This document shows positions 18,176 to 26,387 of a DNA stretch of 64,000 nucleotides, in pieces. Under the pieces are notes generated by a model. That model saw only the letters and a list, made by a program, of their open reading frames with translations, was not told the origin of the DNA and made no database searches. The DNA lies in contig CP121691.1 in NCBI GenBank assembly GCA_038396585.1, forward strand, positions 868,001 to 932,000, read 5' to 3'. The translations under genes were made by a program, and so were the position numbers. This DNA comes from Vallitaleaceae bacterium 9-2. Lineage in GTDB: Bacteria > Bacillota > Clostridia > Lachnospirales > Vallitaleaceae. Position 1 is the stretch's first letter. The number at the start of each line of letters is the position of its first letter.

Positions 18176-19144
18176 ATGAAATATAAAAAAGTAACAGTTG
18201 TTTTACTAATTGAGGCGATAGTTTGCATTATGCTCACAGTGTCAAATATAAAATCAGGAGCGCTCTATGAGCATTTTATTACATTCCCGTTTGTTTATTT
18301 GGCGAGAGGTTTAAGATGGTTATCTTTATCGGGAAGTGGAGGTAATGCCATTGCTTGGATCCTTTTTGTTTTTATCGGAGCCATACCCTTAATCGTTTGG
18401 GGGATATGACGTCATAAGGAAGAGCTAAGGTCTTGGGATGCTCTTTTATGGGTGATGAGTGGAATGGTCTTTGGCATCTTATATCTCCTAATTAATCCAG
18501 GGCTTATCAGCCGATATTTAACACCGGTTGGTATGGAATCGACAGGGGCTATGATATTAGGGAGTACTTTTTATGCTTTACTTTCAGGATATGTTATTTT
18601 GACGTTTATAAAAAAATTAGTAAAGGTGGAAACGCTACATTTATTGGACTACTTATCCGTTTTCATTTTTATTTTAGCGATGCTGAGCGTTGCGTCAGTA
18701 TTTTCAACAACGACAAGACAAATAATGCTTCAAATGTCGAATCTTCGAGAAAACAATACCATGTTTGGTATCAATTTTTTGGTTTCGGATGTATTTATTG
18801 TTCTTCGAGAATTTGGTAAAGGACTACCCAGTTTATTAAATATTTGGATTATGTATTTAGGCGGATGCCTACTAGATGCACTTAAGGAGAACCAATATGG
18901 AGAAAAAGTGGTTTTTGCAGCCAAAAAACTGGAAAACGGATGTAAGACAGTGATTTCCTTGACGGTACTTTCAATTATCCTCATCCATATCAGCCAACTG
19001 TTTTTTTCAAAGCAATTGTTAAGCTCCGACTATCATTTGATGATTCCGTTGATGTCTATGATGTTCTTATTAATGATTATGCTAATGTCAAGATACTTTG
19101 CTGACAGTCGGCGACTAAAAAATGAAGTGGATTCATTCATATAA
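18176..19144 (+). pseudogene. Multi-pass membrane protein split by an in-frame TGA
   Basis: A first frame of 77 residues with two membrane helices ends at TGA (18407-18409). The same reading frame continues without any other stop to 19144 and encodes further membrane helices. Joined, it is one protein of about 320 residues with roughly seven or eight helices. The only good ribosome site (GGAGGG) is at 18176; the second half has none near its first ATG (18452). The simplest reading is a recent nonsense mutation (for example CGA to TGA) or a sequencing error. The family is not recognised. It is followed 15 bases later by a small Cro/CI regulator, an arrangement common for membrane-protein/YozG-type pairs. 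Confidence 0.75.
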
Positions 19145-19159
19145 TTTTAGGAGGAATTT

Positions 19160-19387
19160 ATGGCAATTAAGGTATATCTTAATGAAGTATTAAAAAGTCG
19201 GAAGATGACATCAAAGCAATTATGCCATAAAATTGGAATTACAGAAGCCAATTTATCAATTCTTCGTAGTGGAAAAGCAAAGGGAGTTCGGTTTGGGACG
19301 ATTAACCAAATTTGTTATTATCTTGAATGTGATGTAGGTGACATATTAAAATTTGACGGTGAGCTGGAGGAGTGTGTGGATGAATAA
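19160..19387 (+). CDS. Small Cro/CI-type (YozG-like) DNA-binding regulator
   Basis: The product is 75 residues and consists of one helix-turn-helix domain: SKQLCHKIGITEANLSILRSG, then FGTINQICYYLECDVGDIL. This is the YozG-like type usually paired with a membrane protein gene, as here. AGGAGG lies 6 bases before the ATG. The stop overlaps the start of the lipoprotein gene by 8 bases, so the genes form one operon. Its target is unknown. Confidence 0.85.
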   Translation: MAIKVYLNEVLKSRKMTSKQLCHKIGITEANLSILRSGKAKGVRFGTINQICYYLECDVGDILKFDGELEECVDE

Positions 19388-20306
19388 AGTAAAAAGTATC
19401 ATAAATATAGGCGTGCTATTTAGTGGATTGATTTTATTGAGCGGCTGTCAGCTTGCTCATGCACAAGAGGCACAAGAAAAGGCAGATAAACTTATCGGGA
19501 TTTTTGCAACCTTTGAAGATTTGCCTGTGATGGAAGATGAGATGGACCTGTCAGATAAGATAAGTGATGCGATGATTAAGGAGCTTCTTAATGGGGAAGA
19601 GGTTATATTACCTGATTGGCGAAATGAAGGTCGTATCTATGCCGAAATAGGACCGGATGGAAAACATATATTTCCGATTGAAGGAGCAGCATTAATTGAC
19701 GCATCTTATATAGATGAAGAAGGGGTTAATGTATCCAAGGTGGATGTAGGTATAGGCGTGAGTGATCTTCATATTTCTGTAAGTGATAATACACGTGAGA
19801 TTGAAGGCACACTTTATGTGGAAAACCAAGAGAGGATTCTTGTTATTTTTAATCCGGTCTACAAAACTTTGGATGGACAGATTTATGTATGTAGAGGAAG
19901 CAGTCTGTCTTTTGACTCTTATCCAGGAGCTCGTGCCAGTCAGTCCTTAAGTGAATCACATACGATGGAAGATAATGACGAGATGATGGAAGAGACATTT
20001 TTAGTGGAGTTAAACATAGAAGCCAAAGATCCCATCGATTATGCCATACTAAAGAGTATGAATATAGCCGATGAGGTGATAGATACTATGCGAATATCCA
20101 AAGACAAGCTTCCTGAATATATTAAAAGACCCGAAGGGCTTGCTTATTACATTCTTGAAGAACATGGCACAAGTCAAGAAGGCATTAAGAGTGTTCAGCG
20201 AAAGGTCATTGATAAAAGTGAAGAGACGATTAGTTGTATGTTTGTTAATGCAAACAATATTTTTGAACCCTATTCAATTGAAATAAAAGAAAGCGAAGGA
20301 AAATAA
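19380..20306 (+). CDS. Lipoprotein of unknown function
   Basis: The product is about 308 residues. It has a type II signal peptide with lipobox LLSGC (Cys23). The rest is acidic, soluble and not recognised. The ATG at 19380 is chosen because GGAGG lies 9 bases upstream and the signal peptide starts there; a longer frame from 19353 would add residues before the signal. It follows the Cro/CI regulator with an 8-base overlap and precedes a GNAT gene by one base. It could be an extracytoplasmic partner of the upstream membrane protein; this is inference only. Confidence 0.8.
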   Translation: MNKVKSIINIGVLFSGLILLSGCQLAHAQEAQEKADKLIGIFATFEDLPVMEDEMDLSDKISDAMIKELLNGEEVILPDWRNEGRIYAEIGPDGKHIFPIEGAALIDASYIDEEGVNVSKVDVGIGVSDLHISVSDNTREIEGTLYVENQERILVIFNPVYKTLDGQIYVCRGSSLSFDSYPGARASQSLSESHTMEDNDEMMEETFLVELNIEAKDPIDYAILKSMNIADEVIDTMRISKDKLPEYIKRPEGLAYYILEEHGTSQEGIKSVQRKVIDKSEETISCMFVNANNIFEPYSIEIKESEGK

Positions 20307-20307
20307 A

Positions 20308-20883
20308 ATGAAAGAGATTACAATCAGGCTGGGACATATTGATGATGTATATGCACACATGGTTGAAGAGTTTCCGGCCAATGAATTAAAAACATATGCT
20401 GAGTTTGTAAAGCTAGAGCGAGATGGACGCTATGATGTTTTACTTGCGTATGATGAACAACTGATTGGCTATGCGCTTGTATATAAATCAAAAGCAATGC
20501 GTGCATTATGGCTAGATTTTTTAGCGGTGTTACCTAGCGCTCAATCTAAAGGGTATGGCACTGTTTTTTTTGAATCCATTATCAATGCATATCAAGCAGA
20601 TTATGATGGCATGTATTTAGAAGTAGAGATACCTGAAAAAGATAATGTTAATCAACAACGCCGGATTACTTATTATGAGCGTTTGGGGGCCCAGATTCTT
20701 CCCATGGATTATTGGCTACCTACCCAAGATGGCGCTTTTGCCATGTATTTAATGTATGTTGGTAAAAAAGAAGCAACGCTAGAGCGAACGGTTCAGACAA
20801 TTGAAGATGTGTTTGCATATATCCATAAAAGTGCACCGGATACATCCCATATTATTGCAAAAATTAAAGCGCAAATTGTATAA
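20308..20883 (+). CDS. GNAT-family N-acetyltransferase
   Basis: The product is 191 residues. The GNAT core is visible: LWLDFLAVLPSAQSKGYGTVFFESI (beta4 and the acetyl-CoA pyrophosphate loop QSKGYG), then MYLEVEIPE and ITYYERLGAQIL (the Y-x-R-x-G-F-like segment near the end). It transfers an acyl group to an unknown acceptor. It starts one base after the lipoprotein stop and ends the small operon. Confidence 0.82.
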   Translation: MKEITIRLGHIDDVYAHMVEEFPANELKTYAEFVKLERDGRYDVLLAYDEQLIGYALVYKSKAMRALWLDFLAVLPSAQSKGYGTVFFESIINAYQADYDGMYLEVEIPEKDNVNQQRRITYYERLGAQILPMDYWLPTQDGAFAMYLMYVGKKEATLERTVQTIEDVFAYIHKSAPDTSHIIAKIKAQIV

Positions 20884-20889
20884 GCTTTT

Positions 20890-20918
20890 TTGACAAAATT
20901 TAGATTATTATTTATAAT
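20890..20918 (+). promoter_or_regulatory. Consensus promoter of yhfZ
   Basis: Perfect TTGACA (20890-20895) and TATAAT (20913-20918) boxes are separated by 17 bases. The operator at 20924-20947 covers the expected transcription start. Confidence 0.85.
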
Positions 20919-20923
20919 AATGA

Positions 20924-20947
20924 TAATATACAATATATTGTATGTTA
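20924..20947. promoter_or_regulatory. Predicted YhfZ operator 1
   Basis: Half-sites TAATATACA and TGTATGTTA are separated by six bases (ATATAT); the core ATACAATATATTGTAT is a perfect 16-bp palindrome. It shares its pattern with three other sites in the window (21923, 22035, 45472). The position just after the -10 box suggests repression and autoregulation. Confidence 0.75.
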
Positions 20948-20961
20948 ATAGGAGGTTATAG

Positions 20962-21879
20962 ATGAAATCAAAGTTAATGCAAAAGCACGGGCTTGCAACA
21001 ATTGAATTAGCAAGAGAATTGATTTACAAAGAAGAAGGCGAACGCATAGAAACAGTCGCTGCATATGCAGAAAAGTTTGGATTTGCACGGGGAACAGTAC
21101 AGTCAGCATTTGCGTTATTAAAAGAAAACAAAGTAATTGATATTCAATCTAAAGGACATCTTGGGTCATACATTACATTTATTAATTATAAAAAATTATG
21201 GGAATATACAGATTTTGGAAGCTGCATGGGCGTCATGCCCTTGCCGTATTCCAAGCTATATGAAGGCTTGGCGACAGGATTATATCATGTAGCAGGCGAT
21301 AGTATTATTCCGTTTCATTTAGCTTATATGCGAGGGGCGAGTTTGAGGGTTCAAGGAATTATTAATGAACGCTATGATTTTGCGGTCATGAGTAAATTTT
21401 CTGCCATTGAATTTATCAAACAAGGATATGAGATAGAAAGTATTCTTGATTTTGGATGCCGATCCTATGTGAATAAGCATGGATTGATATTAGCCCCGCA
21501 TTGTGAAGGGTTGGCCGATGGGATGAAGATTGCACTGGATAAAACCTCCTTAGATATTTATGCCCTAACCAAAAGGGTATGTCAAGGTTATGATGTGGAG
21601 TATGTAGAATTGCCATATAATCAGATTATTGAAAATATCAAGACAGGAACGATTGATGCAGCGGTATGGAGTATTGATGAAATACTTAATAAAAATGTAG
21701 ATTTAAACTACATTGACATTGATTCATTTGTTAATGAAAGTGAAGATACTAAAGCGGTTATTGTCATCAAAAAGGGCAATGAAAATATCAAAAGCTTCTT
21801 AAAAAAAGTGATTGATGTGGAAAAAGTCGTTGGGATTCAAGAGCAAGTTATTACGGGACAATTAATTCCAAAGTATTAA
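20962..21879 (+). CDS. yhfZ: YhfZ-like transcriptional regulator
   Basis: The product is 305 residues. An N-terminal winged helix-turn-helix (about 12-75: TVAAYAEKFGFARGTVQSAFALLKE) is followed by a type 2 periplasmic-binding-like ligand domain (about 85-300: YSKLYEGLATGLYHVAGD, RYDFAVMSKFSA, IIENIKTGTIDAAVWSIDEI). This is the YhfZ pattern: a GntR-like head joined to a LysR-like effector domain. In enteric bacteria yhfZ sits at the end of the yhf operon; here it is first. Its own promoter carries an operator, so autoregulation is likely. The effector is unknown. AGGAGG precedes the ATG. Confidence 0.85.
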   Translation: MKSKLMQKHGLATIELARELIYKEEGERIETVAAYAEKFGFARGTVQSAFALLKENKVIDIQSKGHLGSYITFINYKKLWEYTDFGSCMGVMPLPYSKLYEGLATGLYHVAGDSIIPFHLAYMRGASLRVQGIINERYDFAVMSKFSAIEFIKQGYEIESILDFGCRSYVNKHGLILAPHCEGLADGMKIALDKTSLDIYALTKRVCQGYDVEYVELPYNQIIENIKTGTIDAAVWSIDEILNKNVDLNYIDIDSFVNESEDTKAVIVIKKGNENIKSFLKKVIDVEKVVGIQEQVITGQLIPKY

Positions 21880-21893
21880 TTTAACATTTCCTC

Positions 21894-21922
21894 TTTACAA
21901 AAAGAGGAAAAAGGCTTATAAT
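21894..21922 (+). promoter_or_regulatory. Promoter of the yhfU operon
   Basis: TTTACA (21894-21899) and TATAAT (21917-21922) are 17 bases apart. The operator begins at the next base. The leader to yhfU is about 210 bases long. Confidence 0.75.
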
Positions 21923-21946
21923 CAATATACAGTATTTTGTACATTG
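21923..21946. promoter_or_regulatory. Predicted YhfZ operator 2
   Basis: Half-sites CAATATACA and TGTACATTG are separated by GTATTT. It matches the site at 45472 in 21 of 24 bases, and also in the flanking bases T before and CA after. It adjoins the -10 box. Confidence 0.8.
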
Positions 21947-22034
21947 CATGTTGGGTTTGAACTTTCTCAGGATCAATACCTTATGGACAATGTAAAGTAT
22001 ATAAAAAATGAAAAACATAGGCCTATTATACCTT

Positions 22035-22058
22035 CAATGTACAAAAAAATGTATATTA
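22035..22058. promoter_or_regulatory. Predicted YhfZ operator 3 in the yhfU leader
   Basis: Half-sites CAATGTACA and TGTATATTA are separated by six A. It lies 112 bases (start to start) after operator 2, so a repression loop or a second promoter is possible. The 260-base gap between yhfZ and yhfU otherwise holds no gene that I can see. Confidence 0.7.
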
Positions 22059-22139
22059 CTGTAGTAGGTAATGTGAATTTCGTGTATAATGGAGGTGAGA
22101 TAATAAAAAACAACCAATCAAGGCGAAGGAGGATTTACA

Positions 22140-22496
22140 ATGAGAATAGCAGTAGGTGGATTAGATAAAAATAGGATGGCAGCAAGTGTTAGAGAACATG
22201 GAAATAGTGATGTTGAAGTATATGAGACAACAGATATGAGTGCAGCAAAGGACATAAAAGCCGGAAAAACAGACTATTATTTTGGGGCTTGTAATAGTGG
22301 TGGTGGTGCGGCGATATCCATTCTTATTGGAATGGTGGGGTATAACAAATGCTGTACAGTAGCAAAAAACGGTCAAAAAGCAGATGAAATGGTAATTAAA
22401 AAATATTTGGACGAAGGTAAAATCTGTTTTGGCATGTCAGTAGAAAATATTGAAGCGACAGTTCAGTTATTAATGAAAAATATTTTAGAAAAATAG
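22140..22496 (+). CDS. yhfU: YhfU-like protein (DUF2620)
   Basis: The product is 118 residues, small, soluble and glycine-rich. It opens MRIAVGGLDKNRMAASV and has the family motif YYFGACNSGGGAAISILIG followed by GYNKCCTVAK. Function is not established. Its size and position next to the multi-pass protein YhfT would fit a cytosolic partner of a transporter, but this is inference. AAGGAGG lies 8 bases before the ATG. It is the first gene of a seven-gene run ending with ptsI. Confidence 0.85.
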   Translation: MRIAVGGLDKNRMAASVREHGNSDVEVYETTDMSAAKDIKAGKTDYYFGACNSGGGAAISILIGMVGYNKCCTVAKNGQKADEMVIKKYLDEGKICFGMSVENIEATVQLLMKNILEK

Positions 22497-22537
22497 GACC
22501 TACTCTTGTTAGGGTGTCCGTATTGGGAGGACGTAAA

Positions 22538-23839
22538 ATGGAGTTTGATATTATTCAAATAGCAGTAATTTGTTTGTTAACAGGGATGACATCATTATTA
22601 GCACATGGGGCTATGGCAGTTTTTCATGATGGAATTAGACCAATATTGCCTGAATTTGTTGAAGGAAGAATGAAGCGACAAGAAGTAGCCAGTGTTGCTT
22701 TTGGATTAAGTGTTGGATTTATTGCATCGGTAGGGATATCGTTCACGTTGGCAACAGGATTATTTAATCCGTGGTTACTTTTTTTACCTACGGATATTAT
22801 CGGTGTAAGTTCACCCAAAAAATGGATTGCAGCAGTGGGTGGAGCGTTATGGGGATTCATCGTTGTTGTAGCATTAACTACAGTGAACACAACACTTACA
22901 GGTTTGCCAGTTGACTTTTTGTCAGCTCTTGGAGAATTAAGTGGACCGGTTGTTTCAGCTTTTGCACTATTTCCTATTTTGGCAATTTTCTTACAGTTTG
23001 GCAAGAAAAAAGGAATTATTGCAGGGGTTCTTGTCTTAATTACACGTGTATTGTTAGTAAAGTTCACAGCTCTTTATCCAGAATCATTCCAATTACTTGT
23101 CGGTATGGTTATGTTACTTGTATTTGCGGTCATTCATGATCATGGCATGGAACAATCAGCAGATGAACAAGAGCAAGACTCAATTTTTGAGGTGCGAACA
23201 TTAAGAATACGTAAGAATTTACCCTTTTTAGCAATCACAGGTGCACTAATAGCCTTAGCTGCAAATCTTGACTTTTTTGCAGGTTCAGAAGTATCTATTT
23301 ATTTATTAAAAGATGCGTATAGCTCTCCAGAAGCAGCGCAAGCGACAAATCTTATTAATCAGGCGGCTATTGCAGAGACAATGCGAGGATTAAGTTTTAT
23401 ACCTTTGATTGCAACAACTGCATTATCAACGGGAGTATATGGTGTGGCAGGTCTTACTTTTGTTTATGTCGTTGGATATATAGCACCTCACTGGACGGTT
23501 GCATTGGCACTAGGTGGTTTAGTGATCGTTTTGGAAGTGTTCTTACTTAGAAAACTTGGAAGCTTTTTTGAAAAATTCCCATCAATTCGAATGGCATCAG
23601 ATAACATCCGTTCAGCAATGAATATGTCTATGGAATTAGCATTATTGTTGGGAGCGATGTTTGCTGTAATTAAAATGGGTGGATATACAGGATTTTTCAT
23701 TGGAGCATTGATATACCTTGGAAATGAAGCATTAGGAAAACCTATTATGAAATTGGCAATTGGACCAATTGCAGCGATTGTTACTGGAGTCTTATTAAAC
23801 GTATTGTACTTTATGAATTTGTTTACTCCAATCGTATAA
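22538..23839 (+). CDS. yhfT: YhfT-like multi-pass membrane protein (putative transporter)
   Basis: The product is about 433 residues with roughly 11-12 membrane helices. The family start (ICLLTGMTSLLAHGAMAVFHDGIRPILPEF) is clear. No substrate is known for the family; the neighbours (phosphotriesterase-like enzyme, PLP protein, phosphomutase-like enzyme) suggest uptake of the compound the operon degrades. The ATG at 22538 is preferred to an in-frame start at 22514 because GGGAGG lies 7 bases before it and the first helix follows at once. Confidence 0.85.
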   Translation: MEFDIIQIAVICLLTGMTSLLAHGAMAVFHDGIRPILPEFVEGRMKRQEVASVAFGLSVGFIASVGISFTLATGLFNPWLLFLPTDIIGVSSPKKWIAAVGGALWGFIVVVALTTVNTTLTGLPVDFLSALGELSGPVVSAFALFPILAIFLQFGKKKGIIAGVLVLITRVLLVKFTALYPESFQLLVGMVMLLVFAVIHDHGMEQSADEQEQDSIFEVRTLRIRKNLPFLAITGALIALAANLDFFAGSEVSIYLLKDAYSSPEAAQATNLINQAAIAETMRGLSFIPLIATTALSTGVYGVAGLTFVYVVGYIAPHWTVALALGGLVIVLEVFLLRKLGSFFEKFPSIRMASDNIRSAMNMSMELALLLGAMFAVIKMGGYTGFFIGALIYLGNEALGKPIMKLAIGPIAAIVTGVLLNVLYFMNLFTPIV

Positions 23840-23867
23840 AACAAAAGAAAAGGAAGAAGGCGTTCTT

Positions 23868-24779
23868 ATGATACAAACAGTATTAGGCAAAGTATCCTCA
23901 ACAGACATAGGATATACATTAGCCCATGAACATTTAGTCATGGATTTATCACATGTTCGACAAGAGGCAGATTCTATTTTGGGTGAAGTTCATGTTATGA
24001 CAAAAGAGCTGTTAAGTGCAAAGGCAATGGGTTTATCAGCTGTTGTGGACGTGTCAAATACTGGCATGGGACAAGATGTGAATCGTTTAGTCAAAATATC
24101 TGAAGCAACAGGAATTCATGTAATTGCAAGTACAGGATTTTACCAAGATTGCTACTATATGGATGAGGTAAGACAAAGTACTGTTGAAGAACTTGCAGCA
24201 AAATTCATTCATGAGCTGTGTACCGGAATTGATGGTACACAGCACAAGGCTGGCATTATTGCAGAGATTGGGTCAAGTCATCAAACCATGACAGAAGATG
24301 AAAAAAAAGTTTTTCATGCATCGGCAATAGCGGCAAATAAAACTGGTTCGGCTATTTTCACCCATTGTGAACTTGGGACAATGGCTCTTGAGCAAGTTGA
24401 ACTTTTATTCAAGGACAATGTAGTAAAGGAGAAAATTCTTATTGGGCATATGGACTTGGTCGATGATGTGGAGTACTTGAAACAAGTCCTTAATCAAGGG
24501 GTAAGTATTGCATTTGATACAATCGGAAAAGTCGGATATGTTACAGATGAGCGACGCTTAGAGAAGCTTGTAGAGCTTTTGGAAGCAGGATTTGAAGAGC
24601 AATTGGTATTGTCTCTAGACATCACTCGAAAATCGTATCTGAAGTCGAATGGAGGATATGGTTATGATCACATGTTTGGGACGTTTGTCCCTATGATGAA
24701 AAACCAGGGCATCAGCGATACAGTCATCAAGAAATTATTACGTAATAATGTCTTGAGATTACTTGAACGTAGGGAATAA
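23868..24779 (+). CDS. php: Phosphotriesterase homology protein (amidohydrolase)
   Basis: The product is 303 residues and belongs to the PTE/PHP family of binuclear metal TIM barrels (YhfV in E. coli). Metal ligands can be placed: His20 and His22 in AHEHLVMD, bridging Glu133 in AGIIAEIGSS (Glu as in PHP, where true phosphotriesterases have a carbamylated Lys), His166 in FTHCELG, His194 in IGHMDLVDD and Asp251 in SLDITRKS. It probably hydrolyses a lactone, ester or phosphoester intermediate; the natural substrate is unknown. AAGGAAG precedes the ATG. Confidence 0.88.
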   Translation: MIQTVLGKVSSTDIGYTLAHEHLVMDLSHVRQEADSILGEVHVMTKELLSAKAMGLSAVVDVSNTGMGQDVNRLVKISEATGIHVIASTGFYQDCYYMDEVRQSTVEELAAKFIHELCTGIDGTQHKAGIIAEIGSSHQTMTEDEKKVFHASAIAANKTGSAIFTHCELGTMALEQVELLFKDNVVKEKILIGHMDLVDDVEYLKQVLNQGVSIAFDTIGKVGYVTDERRLEKLVELLEAGFEEQLVLSLDITRKSYLKSNGGYGYDHMFGTFVPMMKNQGISDTVIKKLLRNNVLRLLERRE

Positions 24780-24804
24780 AAAATCCAGAAAGTGAGGAAA
24801 GTAA

Positions 24805-25164
24805 ATGGAAGAACGCTTAAATGTCTTGCGTGAAGCTGGATTAATTACAGAAAATATCTATGAAAAATTAAACAACATGATTGTCGGTTATAAAAGGACC
24901 TATAACATTGAACTGACAGAAGACAACGCATCGATGATGATAACACATTTATCTCAGGCGATGATGCGGGTCGAACGCAATGAAAAAATCAATGAACCCG
25001 ATCAAGGGATTGTGGATGAATTGATGAATAGCGAACATTACGCCAAAATGGAAGAAATGTATAAGGGAACATGTGCGATGTTAGACTTTGAATTTCCTCC
25101 CGAAGAAAAGTGGTTTGTTTTTGTTCATATCGGAAAAATTATTATCACAGAGACCATAACGTAA
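24805..25164 (+). CDS. yhfY: YhfY-like single PRD-domain protein
   Basis: The product is 119 residues and is essentially one PTS regulation domain. The core around residues 48-60 (ASMMITHLSQAMMRVER) has the conserved PRD His followed by the Arg-containing helix. PRD His residues in other proteins are phosphorylated by HPr or EIIB. There is no DNA- or RNA-binding domain attached. A PTS enzyme I gene ends the same operon, which makes phosphorylation control plausible. It may regulate an operon enzyme or the transporter; this is inference. Confidence 0.75.
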   Translation: MEERLNVLREAGLITENIYEKLNNMIVGYKRTYNIELTEDNASMMITHLSQAMMRVERNEKINEPDQGIVDELMNSEHYAKMEEMYKGTCAMLDFEFPPEEKWFVFVHIGKIIITETIT

Positions 25165-25176
25165 GAAGGTGGATAA

Positions 25177-26340
25177 ATGTTTTTAGAAAAAACAATCGAG
25201 AAAAATCCGGAATTAGTCGAGTGTGCTTTTCAATTTTTAGCTCAAGGCGATATACAACCGGATAGTTATATTATAGATGTGGATCGTCTTCTTACTAATG
25301 CAAAGAATATTTTAGACGTGGCGACAAGGTATAATGTGAAGCTGTACTTTATGACAAAGCAAATCGGACGTAATCCCTATATTGGCAAAAAACTTGTAGA
25401 ATTAGGGTATGAAGGTGCGGTGTGTGTGGATTATAAAGAAGCCTTGTCACTTGGACAACATGGAGTGAAAATCGGACATGTGGGGCATCTGGTTCAGATT
25501 CCCAAACAAAGCATCCCAAAGATTCTTCAGTTAAAGCCGGAAATCCTTACGATCTATACAGTTGAAAAGGCTCAAGAAATTGCAGAAGTAGCTAAAGAGC
25601 TTAATGTAGAAGTGGATTTGATGCTTCGTGTTTTAGACACAGATGACTGTATCTATGAGGGACAAAATGGTGGAATCGCTATTGAAAAGTTAGAAGCAAC
25701 CGCAGAAAAAATACAACGTCTTGAGCATGTCAATATTCGTGGAGTTACTTCATTTCCTTGCTTTTTATATAATGAACAGACACATACAGTCGAAGGGACG
25801 CGTAATCTAGCGACCATAAAAAAAGCATTGGAAATATTTAAAAAGATGGGAATAGAGATTACACAGGTTAATCTTCCGTCAAATACATCCATGGAAACAA
25901 TCGAGATGATTCACCAAGCAGGAGGAACACATGGCGAACCAGGACATGGTCTAAGTGGAACGACACCAAAGCATGCGATACAATCCGATGGAGAAATACC
26001 GGCGATTGTGTATGCAAGTGAGATTTCACACACCTTTGGTTCAAAGGCTTATTTTTATGGTGGGGGACATTATCGACGCTCACATATGAATAAAGCATTG
26101 GTGGGACAATCGCTAGCAACAGCACAGATGGTTGATGTATTACCCTTAGACCCAACAGCGATTGACTATTACTTTGAAATTAATCAGCCATGCAACGTGT
26201 CCTATCCGGTTGTGGCTGCATTTAGAACACAAATTTTTGTAACCCGAAGTGATGTTGTTCTTGTGGAAGGACTAAGTAAAGGAAAAGCCCATATTGTCGG
26301 AGTATATGATTCACAAGGAAGACTTCGTGAGGAATGTTGA
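25177..26340 (+). CDS. yhfX: YhfX-like PLP-dependent protein (alanine racemase fold)
   Basis: The product is 387 residues with the fold-type III PLP barrel of alanine racemase. Lys61 in FMTKQIGRNP is the expected PLP lysine. Other marks are EGAVCVDYKEALSLGQHG, DLMLRVLDTDD, GGTHGEPGHGLSGTTP and the C-terminal barrel with YFYGGGHYRRSH. Substrate and reaction are unknown. GAAGGTGG precedes the ATG. It follows yhfY by 12 bases. Confidence 0.85.
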   Translation: MFLEKTIEKNPELVECAFQFLAQGDIQPDSYIIDVDRLLTNAKNILDVATRYNVKLYFMTKQIGRNPYIGKKLVELGYEGAVCVDYKEALSLGQHGVKIGHVGHLVQIPKQSIPKILQLKPEILTIYTVEKAQEIAEVAKELNVEVDLMLRVLDTDDCIYEGQNGGIAIEKLEATAEKIQRLEHVNIRGVTSFPCFLYNEQTHTVEGTRNLATIKKALEIFKKMGIEITQVNLPSNTSMETIEMIHQAGGTHGEPGHGLSGTTPKHAIQSDGEIPAIVYASEISHTFGSKAYFYGGGHYRRSHMNKALVGQSLATAQMVDVLPLDPTAIDYYFEINQPCNVSYPVVAAFRTQIFVTRSDVVLVEGLSKGKAHIVGVYDSQGRLREEC

Positions 26341-26387
26341 GGAAAATCCCGAGATGTGTGACAGGAAGAAAGAGTAGGAGGATATTG

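Noticed and set aside
18407-18409. TGA as a selenocysteine codon
   Set aside because: The flanks encode a membrane helix end and a basic loop, with no redox motif, and no convincing stem-loop was seen directly after it. A nonsense change is simpler.
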